Assembly: GCA_029979145.1 (NCBI GenBank)
Contig: JAPOIC010000007.1
Span: 1-21,485 of the forward strand
Direction: 5' to 3'
Source of the DNA: Opitutaceae bacterium
Lineage (GTDB): Bacteria > Verrucomicrobiota > Verrucomicrobiia > Opitutales > Opitutaceae
DNA: 21,485 nucleotides
Shown piece by piece: positions 20,581-21,485 of the stretch. Each line of letters opens with the position of its first letter. The stretch's first letter is position 1. The notes beneath the pieces are model-generated. The model saw only the letters and a program-made list of their open reading frames with translations, was not told the origin of the DNA and did not search any database. The position numbers and the translations under genes are program-made.

Positions 20581-20627
20581 GCGCAATTGTCTCGCCGGGC
20601 CGGCGCGCAGCGGGGTAAGTGCGAACC

Positions 20628-21485
20628 ATGCTTTTCGCCCCCTTCGCCGGTGAGAGTGTCTGTCGCCGCGTGCCCATGCCGCAGCCGTTTGCTTCGCGCA
20701 CGACCCCGAATGTCGAGCCGCGCTACGCCTTGGATGAGGCGGCCTGGTTGTGGCATCCGGAATTGGACGCGGAGAGGGCGGGGCACGTGCTTTTCCGCCT
20801 CGACGTGAAAGTGAAGCAGAAAGAGGTCGTGACGCTGCAGGTGAGCGCCGACTTAGTCTACGCGCTGGCGCTGGACGGGGCGTTGATCGCTCGCGGACCG
20901 GACACGGGTGATGTGCCCTGCTGGTCGGCGTCGGCCTATGCGATCACCTTGAAACCGGGACGGCGACGCCTGGAGGCGCTCGTGTGGTGGGCGCGTCCGC
21001 CCGTGGCGCCAGTAGGGCGGGCGACTTTCCGCGGTGGGTTCGCCTGCGCGGCCACTGGGAATGGCGGCGAGCGGTTCACGACCGGAGTGGCGAAGTGGAA
21101 GGCGGCACGACTCGACGCGGTCAAGTGGGGCGCGGCGCTGCCGGGATTTTATCATGTGATTGGCGGTGCGGCGGAGATTGAGACGACGCGGTTGAGTCCC
21201 CGGCCGGCGGACTGGCAGACGCCGCAGGTGGTGCGTCCGCCGATGTGGACGCATGACAACGGCCTCGTCATGCCCGGTTGGCGGCTGCGGCCGTCACAAC
21301 TGCCCGAGCAACGCCACGACTGGTGGCGCGGTGGACGGGTGCGGGCGTTTCTGTCGCGCTACTCGCGTGCCGAACGCGTGCGGTTCGAGCGCGAAGCGGC
21401 GCCGGAGGAGACGAAGGCTTGGGACGCGTTGTGGCGCGATGGACAGGAGTTGCGATTGCCGGCGGGTTATCGCGCGACGTTGCTC
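20628..21485 (+). CDS. Alpha-L-rhamnosidase-like (GH78-like) protein, N-terminal part (runs off the window)
   Basis: The frame opens at ATG 20628 (MLFAPFAGESVCRRVPMPQP) and stays open for 286 codons to the window edge without a stop. An in-frame ATG at 20676 (MPQPFASRTT) is an alternative start. After ALDEAAWLWHPELD comes a beta-sandwich segment, FRLDVKVKQKEVVTLQVSAD, YALALDGALIARGPDTGDVP and LKPGRRRLEALVWW. This pattern is typical of the N-terminal domain of bacterial alpha-L-rhamnosidases, where VSAD, LDG and RGPD are hallmark turns. The catalytic (alpha/alpha)6 barrel would lie beyond the edge, so activity is not proven. No signal peptide is evident. The gene follows the 243-residue protein by 47 nt on the same strand. 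Confidence 0.68.
   Translation, partial: MLFAPFAGESVCRRVPMPQPFASRTTPNVEPRYALDEAAWLWHPELDAERAGHVLFRLDVKVKQKEVVTLQVSADLVYALALDGALIARGPDTGDVPCWSASAYAITLKPGRRRLEALVWWARPPVAPVGRATFRGGFACAATGNGGERFTTGVAKWKAARLDAVKWGAALPGFYHVIGGAAEIETTRLSPRPADWQTPQVVRPPMWTHDNGLVMPGWRLRPSQLPEQRHDWWRGGRVRAFLSRYSRAERVRFEREAAPEETKAWDALWRDGQELRLPAGYRATLL

Noticed and set aside
19795..20586. Open minus-strand frame antisense to the 243-residue protein
   Set aside because: Its translation is rich in Arg, His and Gln with no ordered pattern; the + strand frame has balanced composition, a good ribosome site and normal third-position bias.
21012..21021. GTAGGGCGGG resembling the REP-like end
   Set aside because: Only 10 bp match, no hairpin partner follows, and it fits normal codons of the rhamnosidase-like gene; probably chance in GC-rich DNA.

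Overview
The window looks like a chromosomal segment from a high-GC, Gram-negative member of the Verrucomicrobiota, most likely the Opitutaceae. This is inferred from the gene mix (sulfatase with its own maturase, GH123/DUF4091-like and GH78-like proteins, PhyH dioxygenase with a divergent AraC regulator, Gfo/Idh/MocA oxidoreductase, FGGY kinase), from the G/C-biased third codon positions and from abundant intergenic hairpin repeats. No rRNA, tRNA, CRISPR array, integrase or transposase gene was seen.

Layout. 1-1005 (+): the C-terminal part of a Gfo/Idh/MocA oxidoreductase, then a decayed gene with in-frame stops that ends at half of a repeat element. 1019-5750 (-): S1 sulfatase, its formylglycine-generating enzyme, a NUDIX hydrolase and an FGGY-family D-ribulokinase-like kinase. 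5751-6048: a noncoding stretch full of hairpins. 6049-13344 (+): a secreted discoidin/GH123-like protein, then two tandem diverged copies of a two-gene module (secreted TPR-like protein followed by a membrane-anchored solute-binding protein), with no ABC permease or ATPase in sight. 13513-15366: a phytanoyl-CoA dioxygenase family protein (-) divergent from an AraC regulator (+). 15450-17832 (-): a MutT-like NUDIX enzyme and a 657-residue alpha/beta hydrolase. 17892-19587 (+): a small two-helix membrane protein, an SPFH/Band 7 protein and a small hydrophobic protein. 19588-19848: noncoding DNA with three related TGTAAC...GTTACA palindromes. 19849-20580 (+): an unrecognised 243-residue protein. 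20628 to the end (+): the N-terminal part of an alpha-L-rhamnosidase-like protein.

The most striking non-genic signal is a family of 72-78 bp inverted hairpin doublets (3191, 6801, 13390, 15370, plus an orphan half at 986). Each outer foot carries GTAG. The stems differ between copies with compensating changes on both sides, which fits REP doublets. One copy lies in frame inside the GH123-like gene and adds about 25 codons. The clearest candidates for undescribed biology are the duplicated TPR/solute-binding module without permeases and the triple palindrome array upstream of the unknown 243-residue protein.

Taken together the genes suggest glycan breakdown and use: desulfation (sulfatase plus maturase), exo-acting hydrolases (GH123-like, GH78-like), an esterase-like hydrolase, extracytoplasmic ligand binding, and sugar oxidation and phosphorylation. 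Substrates cannot be read from the sequence.
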